Below, one piece after another: positions 14,647 to 22,610 of a stretch of 64,000 bases of DNA. The notes under the pieces were generated by a model, which searched no databases, had not been told where the DNA came from, and saw nothing but the letters and a program-made list of their open reading frames with translations. The stretch comes from Gammaproteobacteria bacterium (GTDB taxonomy: Bacteria > Pseudomonadota > Gammaproteobacteria > Burkholderiales > Nitrosomonadaceae). Where the stretch lies: assembly GCA_015709635.1 (NCBI GenBank), contig CP054180.1, positions 1,674,001 to 1,738,000 on the forward strand. Direction: 5' to 3'. Made by a program: the position numbers and the translations under genes. Each line of letters starts with the position of its first letter. The first letter of the stretch is position 1.

Positions 14647-14838
14647 ATGAAACTTAAGTATGTTTCTAAAAATGCACGGGAATTATATAAAAACCTTCTC
14701 GATATTCGTGATGCCAATTAGCGTTCGCGTATTGAAGGTTCTACGCCTCTTGTCCGGTTTACTAAAAACCATGAGCGACAAATACAAGAAATTGAGCGCA
14801 TGGAAAATTACCTGAGTCCCAGAAAGATACGCGCATGA
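14647..14838 (+). pseudogene. Small phage ORF with in-frame amber codon
   Basis: ATG 14647 opens a 63-codon frame (MKLKYVSKNARELYKNLLDIRDAN, then TAG at 14719-14721, then RSRIEGSTPLVRFTKNHERQIQEIERMENYLSPRKIRA, stop 14836-14838). The composition is continuous across the TAG, which suggests a recent nonsense mutation in a basic helical protein. A 24-residue peptide or suppression are alternatives. It lies between the ssDNA-binding and coat genes. Confidence 0.5.
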
Positions 14839-14848
14839 TTCCAGCCTG

Positions 14849-14891
14849 TACGCCATTTCACCCAGTGGCGTATGGGGTGCAATTCCGCACC
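14849..14891 (+). promoter_or_regulatory. Coat-gene leader: inverted repeat and conserved hairpin (unit 1)
   Basis: TACGCCA (14849-14855) and TGGCGTA (14866-14872) form an inverted repeat. Directly after it, GGTGC-AATTCC-GCACC (14876-14891) forms a hairpin that recurs at the same place before the unit 2 coat gene, with one loop change. The repeat takes the place of the operators in unit 2. Confidence 0.5.
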
Positions 14892-14913
14892 GATTAACTT
14901 AAGGAGTTTAACC

Positions 14914-15285
14914 ATGTTTCAAAAAGCAAAAGATGTCGTGATGACTATCGGTTCCAGCATGATTCAAAAATCCAAAGAACTGTATGACGGCTTTATCAAT
15001 AAAGTCCGCGCTACAGCTCTGAAAGCTGAAAGTACCGTTTCTTCGTTTGCCGTTGCTGTTAAAGAACGTGCGATTGAAGGCGAATGGTTACCCAAATCCA
15101 TGTTTGCAAGCGGTACTGCTGTTATTTCCCTTGCTTCTACCTCCTCAATGGCCGCAATCGATGTTACCGGAGCTTTAGGTACTTTCGCTGATGTCAACAC
15201 GGCTATTCCGCTGATCGGTGCTGCATTCTTGGCTGCCCTGGGTATCCTGGCCGCTTGGAAACTCATCCGCGGCGCGTTCGCGTAA
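14914..15285 (+). CDS. Inovirus major coat protein precursor (unit 1)
   Basis: A 123-residue protein from ATG 14914, which has AAGGAG 8 bp upstream. A long basic N-terminal region (about 55 residues, ending AIEGEWLPKS) precedes a signal-like segment (MFASGTAVISLASTSSMAA). The mature part is short, with an acidic start (IDVTGALGTFADVNT), one membrane helix (IPLIGAAFLAALGILAAWKLI) and a basic end (RGAFA), as in pVIII-type coats. The EGE(W/Y)L motif before the signal segment is shared with the unit 2 coat. The unusually long leader is notable. Confidence 0.7.
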   Translation: MFQKAKDVVMTIGSSMIQKSKELYDGFINKVRATALKAESTVSSFAVAVKERAIEGEWLPKSMFASGTAVISLASTSSMAAIDVTGALGTFADVNTAIPLIGAAFLAALGILAAWKLIRGAFA

Positions 15286-15302
15286 CGGATCGGGGTGCTC
15301 CT

Positions 15303-15536
15303 ATGGCTACAGCTTTCATTTCCTGTGTTTCTCCTGCCGTACCATCCCTTGTTAGTAACGGAACAGGGTATGAAATCGTCTGTAGTGATTCGAGCATCCC
15401 ATCTCTCGTTCCGGCTGCTATCGGGCTTTCCGATCTCGCCTGGTCTGACGTTTCTCTCTTAATCAGTGCTCTTCTGCTTTCCGCTTGTTTGGCCACCGGC
15501 TGGAACATGATCGGCAAGCTCTTTTACCGGGGGTGA
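15303..15536 (+). CDS. Small membrane protein, minor coat candidate (unit 1)
   Basis: A 77-residue protein from ATG 15303 with GGGGTG upstream, ending in one hydrophobic helix (VSLLISALLLSACLATGW) and a basic C-terminus. Its position between the coat and adsorption genes is that of the pVII/pIX-type minor coat genes. The unit 2 equivalent (25102-25443) is longer. The next gene begins at a GTG a few bases after its stop. Confidence 0.55.
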   Translation: MATAFISCVSPAVPSLVSNGTGYEIVCSDSSIPSLVPAAIGLSDLAWSDVSLLISALLLSACLATGWNMIGKLFYRG

Positions 15537-15538
15537 TT

Positions 15539-16759
15539 GTGAAATGGTCATCGACTCCTTGCAGTCCTTTGTTCTGGCTTCAAGCTTGCTTATTATTTTT
15601 CTGCTTTTTAAATAGTGCTCATTCAGCCATGTGCTCTCCGGATGCTGTTTTATCAACGCCTAGCGTTGGTTTTTATCGTATTGCCGGTGTTTCTGGCTAT
15701 GATTATCCTTCGGCTTCCTCTGGATGTAGCTCTGCGGCTTCTGTAGATAAATTCTGGGGAGCTGGTTATACAGGCTCTGGTTCAGGTACTGGACCGTCTG
15801 CTTGCGTTGTAACTAAGACCAGCGATGGCACTACCAATCCAGTTTCTATCGGGTTTGTCGCTGGTTCATGCCCTTCAGGTTTTGTTGTCAGCGGCTCTCA
15901 ATGTGTTAATACGTGTACGCCATTGCCGCCGTGTCCAGGCGAAGGCACTTCTAAAAAAGATACTGTTTCTTTATCGGGTATCGCTGGACAGCAAGGTATA
16001 GGCGCTTCAATGTGCGCTGATTCAGGCGGTTCTAACTGCGGAATTAAGTGTACTTCCGGTATTGCCAGCTATAACGATGTTTCGGGACAATCGAGCGTTT
16101 ATTGTGAATCTTATACATTCACGGGATCTTCTTGTTCTGATTCTAGCCTGGTAGCTACCCCTGTTTCTACGGTTCCCAGCACGATCAAAGCCACGCCGGT
16201 AAACGATCCGCCGAAAAGCCGCGAGGATTGTCCAGGCGGCTCCGGATTTGCTCAGGTCAACAATGTCGGCATGTGTCTGCCTTCCGGCACTCAGTTTTCT
16301 GGCGGTTCCAGCACGACTACCAGCACAAGCGGAAGCGTCACGACTACTTCCACCACAACGGTAAACCCTGGCGGCACCAACACGACAACCACGACCACGA
16401 CTTATAAGGACGGTAGCGGTAACGTCACTTACTCCGGCACGACAACCGGTACTGATGGCATTAATCAGGCCGGCAACAATGGTCAGAGCGGTGAAAAGCT
16501 AAACCTTGGCGATGCGCCGGTATTTGATCAGTCATTACCGACTGAAACCAATTTCAATATCAAGGCACAGGGCAATCCTGTGTTTTCTACCGAGATTTTC
16601 GCCACCACGGCCAGTTGTCCGGCTCCTATTACTTTTTCTGCGATGGGAAAAGATTTCAGTATTGATTTCTCGCCTATCTGTGCCTTGGCGGACATTATCC
16701 GGGGAATCGTTCTCATGCTGTCGGCTATTGTCGCCATGCGTGCAGTTGTAACTAAATAA
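15539..16759 (+). CDS. Inovirus adsorption protein (pIII/TspB-like, unit 1)
   Basis: Start chosen at GTG 15539 (VKWSSTPCSPLFWLQACLLFFCFLNSAHS, a signal peptide); an upstream ATG at 15485 would overlap the previous gene. The mature N-terminal domain is Cys-rich and contains GFYRIAGVSGYDYPSA...AASVDKFWGAGYTGSGSGTG, strongly conserved with the unit 2 protein. A Ser/Thr/Gly linker (TTTSTSGSVTTTSTTTV) follows. The C-terminus is SCPAPITFSAMGKDFSIDFSPICALADIIRG plus one membrane helix, the anchor typical of Neisseria TspB/inovirus adsorption proteins. It binds the host receptor at the virion tip. Confidence 0.75.
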   Translation: MKWSSTPCSPLFWLQACLLFFCFLNSAHSAMCSPDAVLSTPSVGFYRIAGVSGYDYPSASSGCSSAASVDKFWGAGYTGSGSGTGPSACVVTKTSDGTTNPVSIGFVAGSCPSGFVVSGSQCVNTCTPLPPCPGEGTSKKDTVSLSGIAGQQGIGASMCADSGGSNCGIKCTSGIASYNDVSGQSSVYCESYTFTGSSCSDSSLVATPVSTVPSTIKATPVNDPPKSREDCPGGSGFAQVNNVGMCLPSGTQFSGGSSTTTSTSGSVTTTSTTTVNPGGTNTTTTTTTYKDGSGNVTYSGTTTGTDGINQAGNNGQSGEKLNLGDAPVFDQSLPTETNFNIKAQGNPVFSTEIFATTASCPAPITFSAMGKDFSIDFSPICALADIIRGIVLMLSAIVAMRAVVTK

Positions 16760-16770
16760 GGAATATTAAA

Positions 16771-17115
16771 ATGCTTGCTCCATTCATTACACCGATTCTG
16801 ACTGCCTTTCGATGGCTTGCGCTCACTGCCATACCATTTATGGCATCGGCTTTTGTTGTTGGCCTTTTGGTTAAAATCGGCGTGGCTATTACCTCCTGGG
16901 CTGTCATCTCCTGGGCTGCTGAATATCTGCGGGATTTTGCCAATGCGCAGCTTGCAACCATCGGCTCCGGCGAACTCGGACAATCGGTCATATCCATGCT
17001 CTCACTCTTTGGCGTTTTTGAAGGCATTTCCCTGATCGTTTCCTGTTACCTGGCCAAGGCTACCTGGCTGAGTGTCCAGCCTTCGTTAACCTGGCTTAAT
17101 CCACCGGCTCCTTAA
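16771..17115 (+). CDS. DUF2523-type membrane protein (pVI-like, unit 1)
   Basis: A 114-residue protein with two to three hydrophobic helices (FRWLALTAIPFMASAFVVGLLV, AITSWAVISWAAEYL, SMLSLFGVFEGISLIVSCYLA). It sits directly between the adsorption protein and Zot, the usual place of DUF2523/pVI, which caps the virion end. The Zot gene starts 2 bp after its stop. Confidence 0.7.
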   Translation: MLAPFITPILTAFRWLALTAIPFMASAFVVGLLVKIGVAITSWAVISWAAEYLRDFANAQLATIGSGELGQSVISMLSLFGVFEGISLIVSCYLAKATWLSVQPSLTWLNPPAP

Positions 17116-17117
17116 TC

Positions 17118-18116
17118 ATGTCGATTACTTTAATCACTGGATCACTCGGGACCGGTAAAACTGCGCTGGCGGTCAAGCTGCTGACCGAGCACTCGTACTA
17201 TTCCGATAATGCCGTAGTCGTCGGCGTTCGTGAATGGCAGGGCGGCGGGGCGTATTACGCTCTGAAAAGCATGCAAGATGCTACGGCCAACCAGCGCATG
17301 ATTGACGATATCGGAAAACTGCCGGGCACGGTTTATCTGGTCGACGAAGCCAAGAAAATCTGGCCGTCCAGAATTGCCGGAAAACCCACGCCTGAATTTA
17401 TCGATTCACACCTGGCCGAATCCCGCTCGATAGCACAAGACTGGATACTCACTGCACAAGCGCCAACGCAAATTGATGTTGCCTTGCGTCGTCTTGTTGG
17501 CCGTCACATACACTTGGAAAAAACAGCGCTCGGCATAAAGTATTCGGAAGCAGGGCAGATCAGGGAAGATTTGAAATTCAACAGGGACGAATCCAGGAAA
17601 TACAGTTTTCCGGTCGAAAGCCTGAAATTCTATAAATCGGATGACGGTGTTTCTGATCTGCAGAAAAAAGGGCTCCGGTTGCCTAAACGCCTTATTTTCC
17701 TGATGGTGCTTATCTTTGTTCTTGCTGGTGTGATTTATTACTACGGTTCCAAATCAACCATGATCGGATTCGGCAGCAAGGAAGAAACACCGCAAACGAG
17801 CGAGCAAAAATTAACATCGGCATCGTTTATTCCGCCCGGTACCACTCAGCCACAACCGGCACCGAAAAATGACAAACCGCTAAAACTTAACGAAGCGCCC
17901 GATATCTATTACTTCCTGCCTAAAGACCCGGCTTTCCCGGAAATCGCAAAAGCGCCGCGTGTGCCGCTGTCCTGTTTATCCAGCAAGTCGCAAGGCTGTA
18001 TTTGTTATGACCAGTATATGAACCGGATCAAGGATTTTCCGGTTAAGCGTTGCGAAGACATCATCAAGGGCGATGATCAAGTCGCCTTTACCCGTAACCC
18101 GCATTATCTAAACTAG
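17118..18116 (+). CDS. Zot/pI-family phage assembly ATPase (unit 1)
   Basis: A 332-residue protein. Walker A ITGSLGTGKTAL begins at residue 6, and the Walker B-like VYLVDEAKKIWPS follows near 75. One transmembrane helix lies at about residues 190-210 (LIFLMVLIFVLAGVIYYYG). The periplasmic tail ends in CLSSKSQGCICYDQYMNRI, and the cysteine motif CICY is shared with the unit 2 Zot. It should drive extrusion through the inner membrane. No gene IV secretin is encoded in the unit, so a host secretin is presumably used. Confidence 0.9.
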   Translation: MSITLITGSLGTGKTALAVKLLTEHSYYSDNAVVVGVREWQGGGAYYALKSMQDATANQRMIDDIGKLPGTVYLVDEAKKIWPSRIAGKPTPEFIDSHLAESRSIAQDWILTAQAPTQIDVALRRLVGRHIHLEKTALGIKYSEAGQIREDLKFNRDESRKYSFPVESLKFYKSDDGVSDLQKKGLRLPKRLIFLMVLIFVLAGVIYYYGSKSTMIGFGSKEETPQTSEQKLTSASFIPPGTTQPQPAPKNDKPLKLNEAPDIYYFLPKDPAFPEIAKAPRVPLSCLSSKSQGCICYDQYMNRIKDFPVKRCEDIIKGDDQVAFTRNPHYLN

Positions 18117-18123
18117 AGGAGCT

Positions 18124-18303
18124 ATGATGAAATTTCTGGAGTTTGTATTTGTTGAGATTATTTTCTTCAAATTGCTGGTGCCGGTTTATGTGTTTTTTAT
18201 TTGCTTGCTGCGGGGGTTAAGGATTATCTCCCGTCAGCGTTTTGAGCGTTTGCTCTTTGGAGCACCGGAAAAAATGTCGGACCGTCCTTATCCGTTCGAT
18301 TAA
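18124..18303 (+). CDS. Small membrane protein (59 aa)
   Basis: From ATG 18124 with GAGGAG just upstream. It has a hydrophobic N-terminal helix (FVFVEIIFFKLLVPVYVFFICLL) and a basic tail (RGLRIISRQRFERLLFG). It starts 7 bp after the zot stop. Probably an inner-membrane phage protein; no family was recognised. Confidence 0.55.
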   Translation: MMKFLEFVFVEIIFFKLLVPVYVFFICLLRGLRIISRQRFERLLFGAPEKMSDRPYPFD

Positions 18304-18321
18304 AACAATTAAAGGGGAATC

Positions 18322-18666
18322 ATGGCAATGACGGAAACCAATCAGCTCATGCAAATCGCGCAAACTGCGATTCTCAATTATTCCGGGGATATCGACGTAC
18401 TAAATTCATCACTGGGAATGCTGTTTACCGGCCACTATTACGGCTGGCGCTTCCTGTACATCGTTCATTCAAAGCGTACAGTCCGGAAGTATGAAAAAGT
18501 GCTGAATATCAAAGTATCTGAATACTTTGAACCGACCGGTTCACTTTCGCATCGATCAGCCGGACTGTTTGAAGCAAACAAGCATTCAAACTTCTGGAAG
18601 TGTGTCAGTGGTGATATTCAGATACCCAACAGGAAACTAATCACGGATGACCCGCAAACGCTCTAA
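18322..18666 (+). CDS. Hypothetical inovirus protein (114 aa)
   Basis: A 114-residue soluble protein preceded by AAAGGGG at proper spacing. It contains YYGWRFLYIVHSKRTVRKYEKVLNIKVSEYFEPTGSLSHRSAG. No known family, no signal peptide. It is the last core gene of unit 1 before the hairpin repeat. Confidence 0.55.
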   Translation: MAMTETNQLMQIAQTAILNYSGDIDVLNSSLGMLFTGHYYGWRFLYIVHSKRTVRKYEKVLNIKVSEYFEPTGSLSHRSAGLFEANKHSNFWKCVSGDIQIPNRKLITDDPQTL

Positions 18667-18718
18667 AAGCTGGCTTTCCCCTTTGCCGAACAAAAAACCA
18701 CTAGTTTAAACCGCTGAA

Positions 18719-18800
18719 AGTCCAAGGGTCGCGCCGCCGACCGGCGCGAAGGGTATGACCCCGGCAGGGGGCATGCTGCCCGATCCCTGACGCAATTCAA
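18719..18800. repeat. Hairpin repeat copy 1 (inovirus intergenic repeat)
   Basis: TCCAAGGGTCGCGCCG..CGGCGCGAAGGGTATGACCC, then GGGGGCATGCTGCCCGATCCC. The stems are CGCGCCG/CGGCGCG and GGGCA/TGCCC. The same unit recurs in the same orientation at 28597, 30081 and 31841. There is no T run, so it is not a classical terminator. Confidence 0.85.
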
Positions 18801-18863
18801 GTTGCTCCTGTCTTCTAGTAAACAAAGCAATTTCCCACTCGACTATTTAATTATTTATAGCCA

Positions 18864-18892
18864 TTGACCTATACTGCATATTGCAGTAGATT
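18864..18892 (+). promoter_or_regulatory. Promoter with palindromic operator before the RHH gene
   Basis: TTGACC (18864-18869), a 17-bp spacer, then TAGATT (18887-18892). TACTGCA-TAT-TGCAGTA (18872-18888) is a perfect inverted repeat within the spacer, fit for a ribbon-helix-helix autoregulator. Confidence 0.55.
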
Positions 18893-18933
18893 TAATAATG
18901 TAAAAATTATAAATTCAGATTAAGGAAAATATC

Positions 18934-19155
18934 ATGGCTAATAAAACTACTCGATATACTATTGATCTTGATCAAGCTTTTGATGAAAAGCTATCAACAT
19001 TAGCAGCCGAAAAACACACAACCAAAGCAGAAATTATTAAACGAGCATTAGCAACATACAACATGCTTTCTGCACAAGCACCCATTAATTCAAATACCAA
19101 AGTTTCTATTACTAATAATGAAGACAAAGTATTAAAAGATATCATTATTCCTTGA
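18934..19155 (+). CDS. Ribbon-helix-helix (CopG-like) DNA-binding protein
   Basis: A 73-residue protein: a beta strand TTRYTIDLDQAFDEKL, then the helix pair LAAEKHTTKAEIIKRALATYNML, the standard RHH layout, and a polar tail. It is preceded by AAGGAAAA, and a palindrome lies in its promoter. It starts a two-gene module with the membrane protein 7 bp downstream. RHH proteins often act as antitoxins or autorepressors; the partner would then be the regulated effector. Confidence 0.7.
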   Translation: MANKTTRYTIDLDQAFDEKLSTLAAEKHTTKAEIIKRALATYNMLSAQAPINSNTKVSITNNEDKVLKDIIIP

Positions 19156-19162
19156 GCTTATT

Positions 19163-19543
19163 ATGAATACTGATGTAAAACAAATCATCAAATCTGAAGA
19201 GGTTATGGCCGAGGTACATGACATACAAGTGCAACAAGTGCCATTCGTCCAGAAAGCCGGGCTTAAACTGGCCGCAGCAGTAGGAGTAGTGATAGCAATA
19301 GTAACGCTAAGTGCTGTTTATCTATTAATCTCCAACTATCCCCAAGCTCCAACTTTAAACTCGCTAGAAAATTTACCTAAAGCCGAAGAAGCATTGAAAC
19401 ACTATAAAGAGCTAAGCTCGATAGCAGTTAAGAGTTCGCAGGATTTATTCCAAACAATTGTAACTCAAGCTCTCTTACCAGTTTTTACAGCAATTCTTGG
19501 ATATATATTTGCAAAAAATGGAAGTGGAAATTCAGGTGGATAA
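19163..19543 (+). CDS. Membrane protein paired with the RHH regulator
   Basis: A 126-residue protein with two hydrophobic helices (AGLKLAAAVGVVIAIVTLSAVYLLI, about 32-56, and LFQTIVTQALLPVFTAILGYIFA, about 95-117) separated by a soluble helical segment. Cytoplasmic N-terminus with KQIIKSEEVMAEV. It is coupled to the RHH gene. No catalytic motif is seen. It may be a membrane effector or a superinfection factor; this is inference from context. Confidence 0.55.
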   Translation: MNTDVKQIIKSEEVMAEVHDIQVQQVPFVQKAGLKLAAAVGVVIAIVTLSAVYLLISNYPQAPTLNSLENLPKAEEALKHYKELSSIAVKSSQDLFQTIVTQALLPVFTAILGYIFAKNGSGNSGG

Positions 19544-19722
19544 TTTTAGCTACACCTATAAAACTCTTCAAAATCCTAACCAGGAAGAGGCTTTGATGTC
19601 TGCATAGGCAGAATGAATATTTTGTATATATTCAAGTTTGTGGTCGACTAATAGCTTGTATTAATATGTTTTGAAGTATATACAATGGTAATTTTTTTAA
19701 ATTTAAATAACATCATAATGCC

Positions 19723-20796
19723 ATGTCTCCAATAATTTATCTTGAAGCATTAAAATCTAGATTGATTTCATTTCGTACCCTGCAGGATGAATTAACAATA
19801 AGAGATATGCCGACAGCACTGGGATGGACATTATTATTAAAAAAATATGAAGAAACAGAAGGAAATATACAATATAGAGAACGATGGACGAGTAATTTAG
19901 AAGACATTTATTTAAATCATATTAAATATAATTCCAAAGTTGTTTACATATATGAATTATCGGCTGATATTGCATATAAATTACAAAGTAAATTAAATAT
20001 CCTAGTAAGTGATGAATCTAGATTTAAGGATACTTTTCCTTTACCAGTGAATGAAAAAGATCTTAAGGACAGTAGCTTTAATCCTGACATTTTCGAAATT
20101 GAAACTGAAGGTGAAGATATTCGACTATTCAGTTCCTATAAACGAGCTTTCAGAACACGAGATGAAATTCAATATTCTCAGTTTAATGGCGAGAAGACTA
20201 GTAATGCGTTAATTGAAACATTAAATAAGTACGAAGAAGTTTATGGATTACGTACTGATTATGCTCAAGCAATTGATTGTATTATTCTGAGGTCAAATAA
20301 GAATAGAATGGAATTTCATATAGATAATAGTCATGATATTTTGCTTGAGGAAGTTGCAAAAGTAGCTAATTATTACAAAGATCGAATAAACAAGTTTATT
20401 CAAAAGGAATTTGAGATTAATGAATGTCTAAATACAGCTATAAATTTTTATCCTAAAATTAAAAAGCTTTATGAAGATGCTGATGGACAAGTTACTGATT
20501 ATGGGCATGTAACAAGTTCAGCTTCGGTAAAGCATGAACGAATGAAGCGCGGAATTTATGATCTTAGGAATGAGCCTTTTCATCAAGGTGGTTTAGCTGC
20601 TGTTACAACTGATGGATATTCCATTACAAAAAAATGGAAAACCGAAGGAAAGAAAATTCTACCGAGTTTATCAATATCCGGTCGTTTTTCAATTGCGGGA
20701 CAACTAGATGCAAATATTGATTTTATTTTAATTAACGATTGTCATTCTCAAAATGATTTCGATATGATGCTAAATAAACTTTTTGAAAATGCGTAA
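19723..20796 (+). CDS. Hypothetical protein, first gene of a nuclease-containing cluster
   Basis: A 357-residue protein, very AT-rich coding, and unlike the flanking phage genes. The N-terminal half is helical (TLQDELTIRDMPTALGWTLLLKKYEETEGNIQYRERW). The C-terminal part is beta-rich (SLSISGRFSIAGQLDANIDFILINDCHSQNDFDMMLNKLFENA). No motif that fixes a function was recognised. It overlaps the next ORF by 14 bp at its end, and three genes in a row (19723-21865) appear to form one operon, a layout common to defence cargo in prophages. Confidence 0.55.
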   Translation: MSPIIYLEALKSRLISFRTLQDELTIRDMPTALGWTLLLKKYEETEGNIQYRERWTSNLEDIYLNHIKYNSKVVYIYELSADIAYKLQSKLNILVSDESRFKDTFPLPVNEKDLKDSSFNPDIFEIETEGEDIRLFSSYKRAFRTRDEIQYSQFNGEKTSNALIETLNKYEEVYGLRTDYAQAIDCIILRSNKNRMEFHIDNSHDILLEEVAKVANYYKDRINKFIQKEFEINECLNTAINFYPKIKKLYEDADGQVTDYGHVTSSASVKHERMKRGIYDLRNEPFHQGGLAAVTTDGYSITKKWKTEGKKILPSLSISGRFSIAGQLDANIDFILINDCHSQNDFDMMLNKLFENA

Positions 20797-21208
20797 GGAA
20801 ATAGCGGTTAAGCACATCAACGAAGATCTCACATTTGATCCCAAATTGCGTCAGGCATGTTTGGATATTGTCGATTTTTTATGTTTACAACCAGAACAGG
20901 CGTTAAGGCATATAACATTTGGTACTCTTTCTGGAGTAGCACAATTGACAAATACCGAAGATCTTGTTGCAGCTTCGCGCTATTTATCTGGCTCCAGGCT
21001 ACCTTTGTTAAACTTAGAATTTGAATTTATAGATCTAGATGATGTAATCCATATATCACATGAAGTGATCACTGAGGCCAAAGCAACAGGAATTTTTTAT
21101 CATCCCGAAACTGGTGAGTTAATTGAAGAATTTGAAAAAATGATTTATATGTATTTCGAGCTTAGTAGTGAAGGAATGGAATTAAATCGATCTTCTTCAA
21201 TCAATTGA
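20783..21208 (+). CDS. Hypothetical protein, middle gene of the cluster (winged-helix-like)
   Basis: A 141-residue protein starting inside the preceding gene (overlap 14 bp; ATG 20789 also possible). Helical N-terminus (RQACLDIVDFLCLQPEQALRHITFGTLSGVAQLTNTEDLVAASRYLSG) then beta-hairpin-like IFYHPETGELIEEFEKMIYMYFEL, compatible with a winged-helix fold. Likely an adaptor or regulator between its two larger neighbours. No confident family. Confidence 0.5.
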   Translation: MKMRKEIAVKHINEDLTFDPKLRQACLDIVDFLCLQPEQALRHITFGTLSGVAQLTNTEDLVAASRYLSGSRLPLLNLEFEFIDLDDVIHISHEVITEAKATGIFYHPETGELIEEFEKMIYMYFELSSEGMELNRSSSIN

Positions 21209-21223
21209 CACCCCTCAGGGTTA

Positions 21224-21865
21224 ATGATTATTAATAAATTGGAAAATCTCACATTAGCCGATCTACAACAAATTGGCGAATTAAGGCCAGACTTGGCGCG
21301 TTTTGCCGATTTTGTTTTAGCGAATACCTACGATAAATTTTTGGAAATATTACACAAGGATTTACAAGATTGTATTGAATCAATTGAAATAAATCCATCC
21401 GTCAGACAAAAGGACAGCGAGGATAGGATTACCGAAGATGTTATTGGCTGGTTAAGAGCGCGTGGTTATTATGCAAGCCATGATGAACAAGTGGGGGGGC
21501 ATTGTGATGTTGTAGTTAGAGTTCGTGATAAGCCTTTTATGTGGCTGGGTGAAGCGAAAAAACATTCTGCCTATGAAGATCTACAGACTGGATTTAATCA
21601 ATTATGTACTAGGTACGCCAGAGGAACTCCTAATAATGATAATGGAGGACTAATTATCTACATTTATAATGAGAAAGCCACTGACGTAATAGCTGAGTGG
21701 AAAAAACGTTTAAGAAATTTAGAACTTGAAAAATATTATGAAAAAGAGTGTGATTCCCGTTCGCACCTTTCTTTTTATAGTACCCACACTCACCAAAGTA
21801 GTGGATTGCCTTATACAGTAAAGCATATGGGAGTAGTTCTTCATTTTAAGCCTCTGGATCGATAA
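21224..21865 (+). CDS. PD-(D/E)XK nuclease-like protein
   Basis: A 213-residue protein. After a helical N-terminus comes the restriction-endonuclease-like core: the Glu in SEDRITEDVIGWLRARGYYASHDEQ, Asp in GGHCDVVVRV and Glu-x-Lys in MWLGEAKKHS, i.e. the E...D...ExK pattern, then a helix-strand FNQLCTRYARG...GGLIIYIYN. Such proteins cleave DNA. As the last gene of a three-gene cargo cluster it is the probable effector. The start is preceded by CCTCAGGG, a weak site; the frame is intact. Target and trigger cannot be read from the sequence. Confidence 0.65.
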   Translation: MIINKLENLTLADLQQIGELRPDLARFADFVLANTYDKFLEILHKDLQDCIESIEINPSVRQKDSEDRITEDVIGWLRARGYYASHDEQVGGHCDVVVRVRDKPFMWLGEAKKHSAYEDLQTGFNQLCTRYARGTPNNDNGGLIIYIYNEKATDVIAEWKKRLRNLELEKYYEKECDSRSHLSFYSTHTHQSSGLPYTVKHMGVVLHFKPLDR

Positions 21866-21901
21866 TCAATTCCTATTTAGAACAAAAAGTATTATTTAAA
21901 A

Positions 21902-22330
21902 TTAAGAAAAGCTTCTTTCCAGAATCATGCCAAATCGGCTTTCAAGCACGACTTGCCGTCTGTAGAAATCAGCTTTTATTTCAAGTGCATCGATTTCTTT
22001 ATTGCGCCTATCCAGCTCAGACTTCAACAAGTTATTTTCATTTTGTAAGCTCGCTACCAACTGACATCGCCAGAAAAAAGCTCTGATCTCATGTGGTGCA
22101 AACCCATTGCGCCACTCAGGAACGAAAATCAGATTATTCGAAAAACGATATCCTTTCCATTCATCGCCCAGCAAAATACTTGCATCGCCAGTAACATACA
22201 ATTTTAAGAGTCTGAGCGCTGACTCCGGTATCTGCTTAGTGCCTTTTTTCCATTTCTTAATGACTTTCTGACTTTCGCCGGTGATTCTTTCGATTTCATC
22301 GATACTCACACCAAATAATAGATCGTTCAT
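21902..22330 (-). CDS. VC1465/DUF3653-family phage protein (XafT-like), unit 1
   Basis: 142 residues, about 85% identical by eye to the product of 1074-1502, with the same helix-turn-helix (IERITGESQKVIKKWKKG), DEWKGYRF, PEWRNGF and coiled-coil tail. It closes unit 1 and lies about 250 bp from dif-like site 2. A VC1465 relative in phage TLC activates XerCD recombination, so a role at that site is plausible but untested. Confidence 0.65.
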   Translation of the reverse strand: MNDLLFGVSIDEIERITGESQKVIKKWKKGTKQIPESALRLLKLYVTGDASILLGDEWKGYRFSNNLIFVPEWRNGFAPHEIRAFFWRCQLVASLQNENNLLKSELDRRNKEIDALEIKADFYRRQVVLESRFGMILERSFS

Positions 22331-22582
22331 TTTTTCAGCCTAAGCGTAAAGACTCAATCATTGCAAAACCCGAATGATTTCTATTTTGATATAAGAGACA
22401 CGACAAACAATGTATTCAGAAGTTGTTATTGCTTGTCGGATATGAGGGTAATTTAAGACTGATGCGGTTTTCAAGCTATGTTCAATGGCTAATGCTGGTA
22501 CTACGATAACTACCAAACAGCTTATCCAGAAACTCTGCGAATTTATCGTACCTTCTTCTGAATTTGTTTCTACGATTGTTTA

Positions 22583-22610
22583 ATTTAACATAATACAAAT
22601 TGTTCGGCAA
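22583..22610. other. XerC/XerD dif-like attachment site 2
   Basis: ATTTAACATAA (22583-22593), central TACAAA (22594-22599), degenerate XerC arm TTGTTCGGCAA. The XerD arm and centre are identical to site 1. It is the junction between prophage units 1 and 2, within the 3' end of the unit 2 repressor gene. Confidence 0.7.

Noticed and set aside
18719..18800. Rho-independent terminator at the hairpin repeat
   Set aside because: Strong stems but no following T run in any of the four copies.
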